64,000 nt of DNA from Chrysemys picta bellii (Eukaryota > Chordata > Testudines > Emydidae). The stretch covers positions 21,707,067-21,771,066 of the forward strand of contig NC_088809.1 of assembly GCF_011386835.1 (NCBI RefSeq), given 5' to 3'. This document shows positions 33,801 to 42,960 of this stretch, in pieces (position 1 is the first letter of the stretch; each line of letters begins with the position of its first letter). The translations under genes and the position numbers were made by a program. Under the pieces are notes generated by a model that was not told the DNA's origin, did no database searches, and saw only the letters and a program-made list of their open reading frames with translations.

Positions 33801-34555
33801 TTGGCTCTTAAAGTCTGAGAGGGGAGGAGCGGAGCAGAGCAGCCGCGGGAGGGGAAGTGCCCGGCCGGCATTTTCCCGGACATGTTTGGCTTTTTGGCAA
33901 TTCCCCCCGGACCGGGGTTTGATTGCCGAAAAGCAGGACATGTCCGGGAAAAACCAGACATATGGTAACCCTAGTCAGCAGGGGCTGCCGATCCGTCCCA
34001 TTCACCAGGGCTGCCATCCTGCGGCTTCAGCATTAGTGGCTGGGGTGACTTGGGGAAAGGTCTCAACCTCCCCACATCCCACTTCACTGCTGCCAGAATC
34101 CCTCCTGCCCCCCCGCTACAGTCCCCTCCCTACCCAACCTGGGTGGGGCTGGAGGAGAGGGGTCTGAGAACTTGAGCTGTGGATTGGAGGTGGAACAGCT
34201 GTCAGGGGCACTGAGGGGGACGTGGCAGGAGCTCCCCGTACAAGGAGGGGGGTTGCCACTGGAGGTCACTAGGAAGGACAACAAGACTCCATCCTGGGGG
34301 TCAGGAGGGGGAATCCATCCCTCAGAGGGGGGCAGGGGCTGGGTGGAAATGCTGCTGGTTCCAGGGGCCGTTAATCCCCCCTGATTCCTCGGAGGCGTCT
34401 GAGTCTCAGACAGGTTCTCGTTCCCTTGCAGCAGGAGGACGTCACGGCCAATGTGATGCGCCAGCTCTGTATCATGCGGCACTTGCGCCAGGTGCCCGAG
34501 GCGCTGCAGGGCCTGTGCCTCTGAGGCCACCAGCAACTCCCGCTCCCTGCTGCAG
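30869..34555 (+). pseudogene. MROH-like (maestro HEAT-repeat) gene fragment, probably inactive
   Basis: Five exons with GT-AG borders and matching phases: 30869-30948, 31370-31475, 31684-31779, 31913-32017 and 32467-32602. Joined, they give about 173 residues of helical HEAT-like sequence, including LPEFDNSAEFPRMGHH and KDISRQAREGVYRLYQLLLH, which I recognise as the maestro HEAT-like family. A sixth exon looks truncated: only about 48 bp at about 32856-32903 (VTYSLLGETQQLMGDK) survive after a TG run, without a good acceptor. The seventh, 34432-34555, starts QEDVTANVMRQLCIMRHLRQ but meets TGA at 34522-34524, after which the reading continues in another frame to its donor. The upstream start and downstream exons are not in the window. 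MROH proteins are HEAT-repeat scaffolds of poorly known role; no function is inferred. Confidence 0.65.
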
Positions 34556-34802
34556 GTACTGCTCTGGCTCTCTGTAAATGGGGAGCTAGTGGAAGGGGAA
34601 ATGGAGCCCCCTGGCACTCACAGAAACCCTCTCCCCTCTCTGTGGAGCAGGGTCCTTTCCTCTGCCCCCAAATTCCTTCATCTGGGACAGGAGCTCTTTC
34701 CCTCACACCCATTCCCCTCCCCCCTTTCCTTGATCTACCCCCATCCCATTCCCCCTGCGCCCAGGCAGAGCTCTGCCTGCCCCATATGGTGCAGAAAGGC
34801 CT
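33404..34802 (+). repeat. Large inverted repeat 1, left arm
   Basis: From CTGGAGAGAACAGG to CAGAAAGGCC this arm is the reverse complement of 40531-41382, apart from a 547-bp hAT insertion (element plus duplicated target) present only here. It includes the seventh MROH-like exon. Confidence 0.9.
33435..33973 (-). mobile_element. Non-autonomous hAT element, later insertion
   Basis: TAGGGTTACCAT and ATGGTAACCCTA ends are flanked by the 8-bp target duplication GTCAGCAG at 33427-33434 and 33974-33981. It belongs to the same family as 6178-6796. The other arm of the inverted repeat (41345-41370) has the uninterrupted site with a single GTCAGCAG. Confidence 0.9.
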
Positions 34803-34969
34803 GTGATATGCAGGGGGTCAGATTAGATGCTCTAACTGTCTCTTCTGCCCATAAAGTCTACTCATTTCTGAGAAACCGAGTGTAGCATTGGGAGCAGCCT
34901 CTGCTGTTTTACTGTCTAGCCGGCTTGCTTCCTAGAATGAAAACTCATTGAGCGGGGTGATCCACAGGG

Positions 34970-35370
34970 AGTAGCTCAAACCTCCAAAGGGTCTGGCCTG
35001 TGGCAGGACATTAGCACTGCAGGGGTGGGGTGGGTGTGGCAGTGACATCACAAAGGCCTTTTGCAGCACCTCAGCCTATTGGTCAAAGGTGCTGGGGAGG
35101 TGGTGACCTCACTGAGAGATGCTGACATCAGCCAGGCAGGACAGGGGCTCAGGACCAGGGAAACCTCTGAGTCCCCTGTAGCTTTCCTTCAGCAAGTCTC
35201 CTTCTCGAGGTCTCTCTTTGAGGACTGAGAGAGTATTAGGGGTCACGTACGTGAGCGCCAGGAGGAACCTCTTTTGAGTTTTCTCCTTTCTTTTTCCTGA
35301 TTTTACTTGAAAACAGACGCCCCTGTTTAGAAGGTAGGAGCCTCCGAGAGGTTTGGAACCTGTTCAGTCT
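34970..35370 (+). repeat. MROH-associated leader/promoter segment, copy 3
   Basis: The third copy of the GTAGCTCAAACCTCCAAAGG block, extending to the donor-like GTTTAGAAG-GTAGGAG. No coding exon follows; CR1 sequence begins at about 35380. Confidence 0.45.
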
Positions 35371-35379
35371 GATCCATCT

Positions 35380-35870
35380 GTTCCACAAGTCCTTCAGTCC
35401 AATCCACTTCCCTAACTAATTTCCTTAATTTTTTAAAGTTAGCACTTTTGAAAAAAAAAAACCCTAGTCACAGATCTATTTTTGTTTACCCTTCCATTTA
35501 GTTTAAACTGAATTAGCTCATGATCGCTCAAACCAAGGCTGTCCCCTACAACCATTTCTTCTAAGAGATCCTCACTACTCACCAAAACCAAATCTAAAAT
35601 GGCATCCCCTCTTGTTGGTTCAGCAACTACTTGGTGAAGGAATCCATCAGCTATCACATCTAGGAAAATCTGAGCCCTATTATATTAATAGCACTTGTCC
35701 TCCACTCTATATCTGGGAAGTTAAAGTCTCCCATGATCACACAATTCCCATTAGTATTTACTTCATTAAAAACATTGAAGAGGTCTCTATCCCTATCCAA
35801 ATCAGACTCCTGTTCTAACAGACAGCAACACCCCCCACACACACACCCCGAAAGGCAGAGATAGACCGAA
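35380..35870 (-). mobile_element. CR1 LINE fragment, endonuclease region
   Basis: Minus-strand frames at 35842-35660 and 35657-35439 show the endonuclease signatures VIMGDFNFPDIEW and GLSDHELIQF in order, split by frame breaks. This is an old inactive copy. Confidence 0.75.
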
Positions 35871-35965
35871 AATCCTATTCAAACTAAACCAGTTTGTTTC
35901 TTGAAATCATAACAAGTGGCAATGAAAATTCTTTGTCACAATGTGTTAAATTGTCTCGTGGCACT

Positions 35966-36170
35966 CAAAGAGGAGACACTTAGATCTCAAAAATTAGATA
36001 AGATGCTTCAGTCTGAGCTAAGTAGTTGCTGCTCTTAACAATTGCAAAATAATACAATACAAATAAAATAAACTATTTCAGCCATTCTATTATGTCCTAA
36101 TCTGATCTGAGTAAACATGATAGGACACCTCATCTTATGCACTGCTCCTAGTGACACTCTCCAATAGACC
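35966..36170 (-). repeat. Inverted repeat, small pair, right arm
   Basis: Reverse complement of 29815-30017. Confidence 0.75.
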
Positions 36171-36439
36171 CAGCAGTCCTTATTTCCAGGCCCCTTCACT
36201 AACCACTGCTGCACACTCCCTCCCACAGCTGGCAATTACAACCAGACCCTCATGTCCGGTCCCCCTGCTTTGAGAGGGAGTGTGCTCCGCTGGAGTGATT
36301 GGAGCAGGGAACTGGGAGTCAGGACTCTTGGGTTCCATTGCTGGTTTCCTATTGACCTGTGGGACATGGGGTAAGTTGCTGCCCCCTCTAGGCTCTGTCC
36401 CCAGCAGTCAAATGGGGATTTCATATTTTCCCACTATTG

Positions 36440-36680
36440 GAAAGCTGCTCTGACAGTGCTAAGCAGCATCTGTTTGCTTGTGAGAATGTCCTATGGGACT
36501 GTGTCAAAAGCCTTATTAACACCAAGATAGATCACATCTACTGTTTACCCACCTCCACTAGGCCCCTAACCCTGCCAAAGAAGGAGCTAGGATTGGTCTG
36601 GAATGATTTGTTCTTGACAAGTCCATGCTCACTAGTCCTAAGACCCAAATTGTCCTGCAGGTGCTGACAAACTGATTGTT
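36440..36680 (-). mobile_element. Old CR1 reverse-transcriptase fragment
   Basis: The minus strand includes a KAFDTVP motif typical of CR1 reverse transcriptase, with stops and indels. Further old CR1 sequence lies at 36915-37015. Confidence 0.55.
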
Positions 36681-36689
36681 TAATAAACA

Positions 36690-36915
36690 GAGGCTGCTCC
36701 CAATGCTACACTCAGTTTGAGCTACTCCCTGTGGATCACCCGCTCAATGAGTGTTCATTCTAGGAAGCAAGCCGGCTAGACAGTAAAACATCACAAGCTG
36801 CTCCCAATACTACACTCGGTTTCTCAGAAATGAGTAGACTTTATGGCCAGAAGAGACAGTTAGAGCATCTAATCTGACCCCCTGCATATCACAGGCCTCC
36901 TGTCTACCACAATAG
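36690..36915 (-). repeat. Inverted copies of the MROH-leader edge and CR1 tail
   Basis: GAGCTACTCCCTGTGGATCA and TCTCAGAAATGAGTAGAC are reverse complements of sequence near 28500-28620 and 34860-34980. The stretch holding TACACTCGGTTTCTC is repeated in part. Confidence 0.6.
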
Positions 36916-37018
36916 CTACCCAATATTTTCTCTCCATTAAGGCATTTCAACACTTCAATGAAGTCCCCTTCAATCTTCTTTTGATAAGCTAAACAGGTTG
37001 AGCTCTTTCAATAGTTAG

Positions 37019-38480
37019 AATCATAGAATCATAGAATATCAGAGTTGGAAGGGACCTCAAGAGGTCATCTAGTCTAACCCCCTGCTCAAAGCAGGACGAA
37101 TTCCCAGCTAAATCATCCCAGCCAGGGCTTTGTCAAGCCGGGCCTTAAAAACCTCCAAGGAAGGAGACTCCACCACCTCCCTAGGTAACGCATTCCAGTG
37201 TTTCACCACCCTCCTAGTGAAATAGTTTTTCCTGATATCCAACCTGGACCTCCCCCACCGCAACTTGAGACCATTGCTCCTTGTTCTGTCCTCTGCCACC
37301 ACTGAGAACAGCCGAGCTCCATCCTCTTTGGAACTCCCCTTCAGGTAGTTGAAGGCTGCTATCAAATCCCCCCTCATTCTTCTCTTCTGGAGACTAAACA
37401 ATCCCAGTTCTCTCAGCCTCTCCTCATAAGTCATGTGCTCCAGACCCCTAATCATTTTTGTTGCCCTCCGCTGGACTCTTTCCAATTTTTCCACATCCTT
37501 CTTGTAGTGTGGGGCCCAAAACTGGACACAGTATTCCAGATGAGGCCTCACCAATGTCGAATAAAGGGGAACGATCACATTCCTCGATCTGCTGGCAATG
37601 CCCCTACTTATACAGCCCAAAATGCCGTTAGCCTTCTTGGCAACAAGAGCACACTGTTGACTCATATCCAGCTTCTCGTCCACTGTGACCCCTAGGTCCT
37701 TTTCAGCAGAACTGCTACCTAGCCATTCGGTCCCTAGTCTGTAGCAGTGCATGGGATTCTTCCGTCCTAAGTGCAGGACTCTGCACTTGTCCTTGTTGAA
37801 CCTCATCAGGTTTTTTTCTGCCCAATCCTCTAATTTGTCTAGGTCCCTCTGTATCCGATCCCTACCCTCTAGTGTATCTACCACGCCTCCTAGTTTAGTG
37901 TCATCTGCAAACTTGCTGAGAGTGCAGTCCACACCATCCTCCAGATCATTAATAAAGATATTAAACAAAACCGGCCCCAGGAACGACCCTTGGGGCACTC
38001 CACTTGAAACCGGCTGCCAACTAGACATGGAGCCATTGATCACTACCCGTTGAGCCCGACGATCTAGCCAGCTTTCTATCCACCTTACAGTCCATTCATC
38101 CAGCCCATACTTCTTTAACTTGGTGGCAAGAATACTGTGGGAGACAGTATCAAAAGCTTTGCTAAAGTCAAGAAATAACACATCCACTGCTTTCCCCTCA
38201 TCCACAGAGCCAGTTATCTCATCATAGAAGGCAATTAGGTTAGTCAGGCACGACTTCCCCTTCGTGAATCCATGCTGACTGTTCCTGATCACTTTCCTTT
38301 CCTCTAAATGTTTCATAATTGATTCCTTGAGGACCTGCTCCATAATTTTTTCCAGAGACTGAGGTGAGGCTGACTGGCCTGTAGTTCCCCGGATCCTCCT
38401 TCTTCCCTTTTTTAAAGATGGGCACTACATTAGCCTTTTTCCAGTCATCTGGGACCTCCCCCGATCGCCATGAGTTCACT
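37019..38480 (-). mobile_element. CR1 LINE, 5'-truncated, nearly intact reverse transcriptase
   Basis: The 3' end carries the repeated AATCATAGAATCATAGAAT terminus at 37019. A 411-codon frame (38343-37108) covers the reverse transcriptase core with the [10 protein letters not shown] motif (YADD-type active site) and the C-terminal thumb region. The preceding part ([25 protein letters not shown]) lies in another frame, 38575-38240; one extra A in a homopolymer near 38345 accounts for the shift. The endonuclease half is absent, so it cannot move by itself. The long open frame suggests a fairly young copy. Confidence 0.9.
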
Positions 38481-38512
38481 AGAAGGCATTTTTCTCCAGC
38501 CCTCAGAACATT

Positions 38513-38995
38513 TGGTGGCTCTTTGCTGCCCCAGCTCCAATTTCTAGGACCATCTTTTTCAAAGGAGGACACCAAGACTGGAGGCAGTATTCCAATAGCA
38601 GTCTCACTGCTGCTGTGTCACCTCCCTATCCTACTCACGGCTCTGCTCCTACGTCTAATGATGGCTTTAGCCCTGTTCACCACAGCATCACACTGGGAGC
38701 TCATGTTGAGTGGCTTCTCCACTCTGGCCCCTAAATCCTTTTCAGAGTCACTGCTTTCCTGGATCCACGTCCCCATTCTGGAGGTGTGGCCGGCGTGCCT
38801 TGTTGCCATGTATAGGACCTTGCATTGGGCTCTGCTCAAACTTGTTTTCTTTGAATGGGTCCAGCTGGCCGAATGAGCCAGATCGCTCTGTATCACTGCC
38901 CTCTCCCCATCAGGAATTACCACTCTGCCTGTATTTTGTCACCCCACAATCTTATCCGCAGTGATTGTATGTTTTCTCCCAAGTCATTGATAACA
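38513..38995 (-). mobile_element. Old CR1-like reverse-transcriptase fragment
   Basis: The minus-strand frame 38923-38618 has SEKDLGARVEKPLNMSSQC, the older counterpart of [21 protein letters not shown] in the adjacent CR1. An inverted copy is at 63485-64000. Confidence 0.6.
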
Positions 38996-39806
38996 ATTAT
39001 TTTAAAAAATTAGTCCTTGAGAGCTTCTTCAGACCCTTAGTACCCAGGACCTGCTCCCCACAGCACAGTGAGAAATGCCGTCCAGCCCTGCTGGTACATA
39101 GGGGATAAGCACAGAACAAACGTACCTTTAGGAGCTGTGTTGTCCATAGGCTCTGAACAACATGTGGGGGTCAGCAGATTACAAACGCACGACAGACCTG
39201 TAGTGTAGACAGGTCCCAACTGTGTCTCGGTTTCCCACCCTGTAAAATGGGGAGAAGAAACAAAACCTTGATTAGCTCCATTTGATAGCTGGGGAAACCG
39301 AGGCACCCAGCGGTGCAGATATTCGCTCATGGTCACAAAGCCAGGAATAGAAAACAGCAGATCTGATAGCCAGGCCTGGAACCTAACCCTGGTTTTCCTG
39401 GCCTTGCTGCTCTAAGTTTAGTCACAGCCTCCATGTCTTTTCCCCCGTGTCCCTTAACCCCACGTCACTGCACAAGAGATATTTTCTGGTAGCCAGCTGG
39501 CTCTCCTGCATGTGGATGTCTTTCCAAAAGACGTGCTCTGGCTCAGTCCCATGCTATGGTTGGCTGAAGGAACCACTTGGTGACATTCTAGGCCCTGAGT
39601 TATACAGGAGGGGCGACTAGATGCACATAATGGTCCTTTCTGACCTGAACCTCTATCAATCGCTACATTTTCTGCTGCCAGGAAGAGAACTCTGGACCTA
39701 TTTTCTCTCATTCACTTTCAGTCGGAATAATTTCAATCCAGGCCAAAGGATTTCCTCTTCCATTGTGTCTTCAGCACCTTTGGGAGCAACCAGTTACTGT
39801 TACCCA
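38513..39806 (+). repeat. Large inverted repeat 2, left arm
   Basis: The reverse complement of 62890-64000. This arm has about 170 bp at about 39244-39411, including MIR-like sequence (GGGGAAACCGAGGCACC), that the other arm lacks. The true extent to lower coordinates cannot be seen because the partner reaches the window end. Confidence 0.85.
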
Positions 39807-40530
39807 CAGGTTTCCAGTTTCAACCTGTCCCAGGGTGAGATGGCCAGGAAAGGGGTTGGAGCTCAACTGCACCTGGCCCAGGTGATGCAGCTCCCTAGGG
39901 TGAAGGGAATAAGTGTGGGGGTCACGTGACAAGACGCAGCCATGTGAACGAGACTACCTGATGCTCTCTTTATGCCCGAGGGGCCGGAGCCTCCTACTGG
40001 AAACACTCTCAGGAGTCCAGGTTCGGGACGTCTCTGGGGAGCCTCTTCTTAGGAACAAAACCAGGGTGGCACGATGATGGAGGCGTCTCTCTCCCAGAGC
40101 TGGGAGCCAGGGACAGGGGAAGCTCTCAGCCAGGCTGTGCATCGAGGATCCCATTTCTCCCCCAAGAGACCCACACGCCCCAAGGAGTAAATGGCTCTTA
40201 CCTCCATGAGAGAGCAGGGTCTCCCATCTAAGCCTCTCTGACACCCAGCATTGCTTGCTTGGATGGGACGAAGTGACCTGTCCCCACTGCTCCCTGACGG
40301 GGCTCAGCTGCAGGCTGTGCCCGTCTGGGAGGCTGTGCCAGATCCCAGGGCCTGGAAGACAGCTGGGAATGAGGCTCCAATTCCTGTCACGCCCAGAGAC
40401 CCCATAGAAGGGCCAAGGGGAGAATAAAGGGCAGGAGGTGAAGCTAGCCCTGAGCCTCTGTCCCACCCCCACCTCCTCAAAAGTGGAGCTTTCCGAGCTT
40501 CAGTGGGGCTAGGGGTGGGGCCCTGACACA
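39807..40530. other. Spacer between inverted-repeat arms, no gene recognised
   Basis: A 172-codon minus-strand frame (40472-39954) exists, and a donor-like CATGGAG-GTAAGAG lies on the minus strand near 40200. I recognise neither the protein nor a repeat. It may hold further decayed MROH-like sequence. Confidence 0.3.
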
Positions 40531-41382
40531 ACGGCCTTTCTGCACCATATGGGGCAGGCAGAGCTCTGCCTGGGCGCAGGGGGAATGGGATGGGGGTAGA
40601 TCAAGGAAAGGGGGGAGGGGAATGGGTGTGAGGGAAAGAGCTCCTGTCCCAGATGAAGGAATTTGGGGGCAGAGGAAAGGACCCTGCTCCACAGAGAGGG
40701 GAGAGGGTTTCTGTGAGTGCCAGGGGGCTCCATTTCCCCTTCCACTAGCTCCCCATCTACAGAGAGCCAGAGCAGTACCTGCAGCAGGGAGCGGGAGTTG
40801 CTGGTGGCCTCAGAGGCACAGGCCCTGCAGCGCCTCGGGCACCTGGCGCAAGTGCCGCATGATACGGAGCTGGCGCATCACATTGGCCGTGACGTCCTCC
40901 TGCTGCAAGGGAACGAGAACCTGTCTGAGACTCAGACGCCTCCGAGGAATCAGGGGGGATTAACGGCCCCTGGAAACAGCAGCATTTCCACCCAGCCCCT
41001 GCCCACCTCTGAGGGATGGATTCCCCCTCCTGACCCCCAGTTTGGAGTCTTGTTGTCCTTCCTAGTGACCTCCAGTGGCAACCCCCCTCCTTGTACGGGG
41101 AGCTCCTGCCACGTCCCCCTCAGTGCCCCTGACAGCTGATCCACCTCCAATCCACAGCTCAAGTTCTCAGACCCCTCTCCTCCACCCCCACCCAGGTTGG
41201 GTAGGGAGGGGACTGTAGCGGGGGGGCAGGAGGGATTCTGGCAGCAGTGAAGTGGGATGTGGGGAGGTTGAGACCTTTCCCCAAGTCACCCCAGCCACTA
41301 ATGCTGAAGCCGCAGGATGGCAGCCCTGGTGAATGGGACGGATCGGCAGCCCCTGCTGACTGAATCCTCCTGTTCTCTCCAG
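40531..41382 (-). repeat. Large inverted repeat 1, right arm
   Basis: The reverse complement of 33404-34802 without the hAT insertion. Its outer edge at 41382 coincides with the first base of a TIR element at 41383. Confidence 0.9.
40779..40902 (-). pseudogene. MROH-like exon, inverted duplicate
   Basis: The reverse-strand copy of exon 34432-34555, 124 bp, with the same splice borders and the same in-frame stop. No neighbouring MROH-like exon was found on this strand, so it is an isolated exon. Confidence 0.6.
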
Positions 41383-41626
41383 CAGGGCCGGCTTTAGGAA
41401 GGGCGGGGCCCAATTCGAACATTTTTGGCGGGGCCCCGGCAGGGATGACTAACAAAAAAATAATGTAAAAAAAAGCCTTTCATTTCTTCCATGTATTATT
41501 TACTTTCTATAACTGTATAAATAATAAAATTATATATTATGTACATTGCATCATATATGCTGTTGATCGGTTATTAATGAGCTCCGTTTCACGTGTGTGG
41601 GTCCCCGCCACTCCCTGGGGGTGTGC

Positions 41627-41748
41627 TTGGGTGACCAGCTGTCCTGATTTTATAGGGACAGTCCCGATTTTGGGGTCTTTTTCTTATAGGATCCTAATAT
41701 CCCCCATCCCCTGACCCGATTTTTCACACTTGCTGTCTGGTCACCCTA
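41627..41748 (-). mobile_element. Nested hAT-type MITE
   Basis: Same family as 3418-3531 in the opposite orientation: GGTGACCAGC...GCTGTCTGGTCACCC. It is flanked by an imperfect direct repeat of about 8 bp (GGGTGTGC and TGGTGTGC). Confidence 0.7.
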
Positions 41749-41849
41749 GTGGTGTGCACATGTGTGGGTCCCAGCTGCTCCCTGCCCCCTTCATTGAAGC
41801 AGGTGTGCAGGGTTACTGCCCTGGGAACTGCAGGGCACCAGTGGAAATG

Positions 41850-42240
41850 GGGCTGGCTGGAGGCAGGGCAGGGGCTCACTGGAGGTAGGGTCTGGCTGCA
41901 GGCAGGGCAAGGGGTGCGGGGCTGGCTGGAGACAGGGGTGTGTGGGGCTGGCTGGCTTTGGGCAGGGCCGCAGGGGGGTGCGGCAGGGGTTGCCTGGAGA
42001 CAGGGCAGGGGGTGCGGCAGAGGCTGGCTGTGGGCAGGGGGTGCAGGGCTGGCTGCAGGCAGGGCAGGGGGGCGGGGCTGGTGCGGGCAGAACAGGGGGG
42101 GCGGGGCTGGAGGTAGGGCAGGGGTGCAGCAGGGGCTGGCTGCGGAGAGGGGGTGCAGGGCTGGCTGGAGACGGGGCTGGCTGCGGGCAGGGCAGGGGGT
42201 GCGGGGCTGGTGCGAGGATGGGGTGCAGCAGAGGCAGCTG
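41850..42240 (+). repeat. GC-rich tandem array inside the TIR element
   Basis: Degenerate repeats of GGGGCTGGCTG, GCGGGCAGGGCAGGGGGTGC and related phrases, units of about 25-50 bp. Confidence 0.7.
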
Positions 42241-42480
42241 GAGCCCCGGCCCTTTAAATAGCCCCCGAGTCCCCCGCTAACCCAGGGCTCTGGGGGCTAT
42301 TTAAAGGGCCCAGGGCTCCCCTGCTTCTACCGCCCCGGCCCTTTAAAGAGCCATGGGAGCCCTGGGGAAGCAGCGGGGCTCCAATGGCTATTTAAAGGGC
42401 CGGGGTGGTAGAAGCAGCGGGAGCCCCGGACTTTTTAAATAGCCCCCAGAGCCCCGCAGCCCTACCCCAGGGCTCCAGCA
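42240..42480. repeat. Palindromic TTTAAA-centred blocks
   Basis: GGCCCTTTAAATAGCCCC and its complement GGGGCTATTTAAAGGGCC alternate several times, together with GTAGAAGCAGCGGGAGCC motifs, so stable hairpins are possible. This is part of the TIR element interior. Confidence 0.65.
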
Positions 42481-42674
42481 GTGGGGGTCTGGTGGCAATT
42501 TAAAGGGTCTGGGGCTCCGGCCCCTCCTGGGAGCCCTATGTCCTTTAAATTCCCCCCTGGGGAAGCCGGGCCACCCTGGTACAGCGCACCGGCTCTTGCC
42601 GGTACACCGTACCGGGGCTTGGGCCCGGGGCCCGATTCAGGGGAATTGGTTGAATTGGCCTAAAGCCGGCCCTG

Positions 42675-42960
42675 GTGGGGGGATGGCCACGGAGCCACAG
42701 GGAGGGGAACCCTGAGGTGTGGGGGCTGGGTGGGTACTCGGAGTTCCTCCTGAAGGGACGGGGGTTGGCCAAGGTCACTCAGCCCCGGGGTGTGGGAGGG
42801 GGACTGGCCAGGGGCACTCAGAGCCCCAGGAAGTGGCGGGGGCTGAGGGGAGGGACTGGCCAGGGGCACTCAGAGCTCGGGGGGGCTGTCCGGGGGGGCA
42901 CTCACAGCCCCAGGAGGTGGGTGGGGGAGGGGCACACAGGATTTCAGGAATTCCCTGGCA
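42675..42960 (+). repeat. Short minisatellite
   Basis: GGGACTGGCCAGGGGCACTC with variants is repeated about five times at intervals of roughly 50-60 bp. Function unknown. Confidence 0.6.

Larger units (their letters stand above)
41383..42674. mobile_element. TIR DNA element (about 1.29 kb) at a rearrangement breakpoint
   Basis: It begins CAGGGCCGGCTTTAG and ends CTAAAGCCGGCCCTG, a perfect inverted pair. The interior has an AT-rich part, a nested MITE, a GC-rich tandem array and palindromic blocks around TTTAAA. The flanks CTCTCCAG and GTGGGGGG do not match, so no target duplication is preserved. Confidence 0.75.

Noticed and set aside
39954..40472. 172-codon minus-strand ORF between inverted arms
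   Set aside because: There is no recognisable domain or coding-like splice context, and it is not duplicated elsewhere in the window for comparison.
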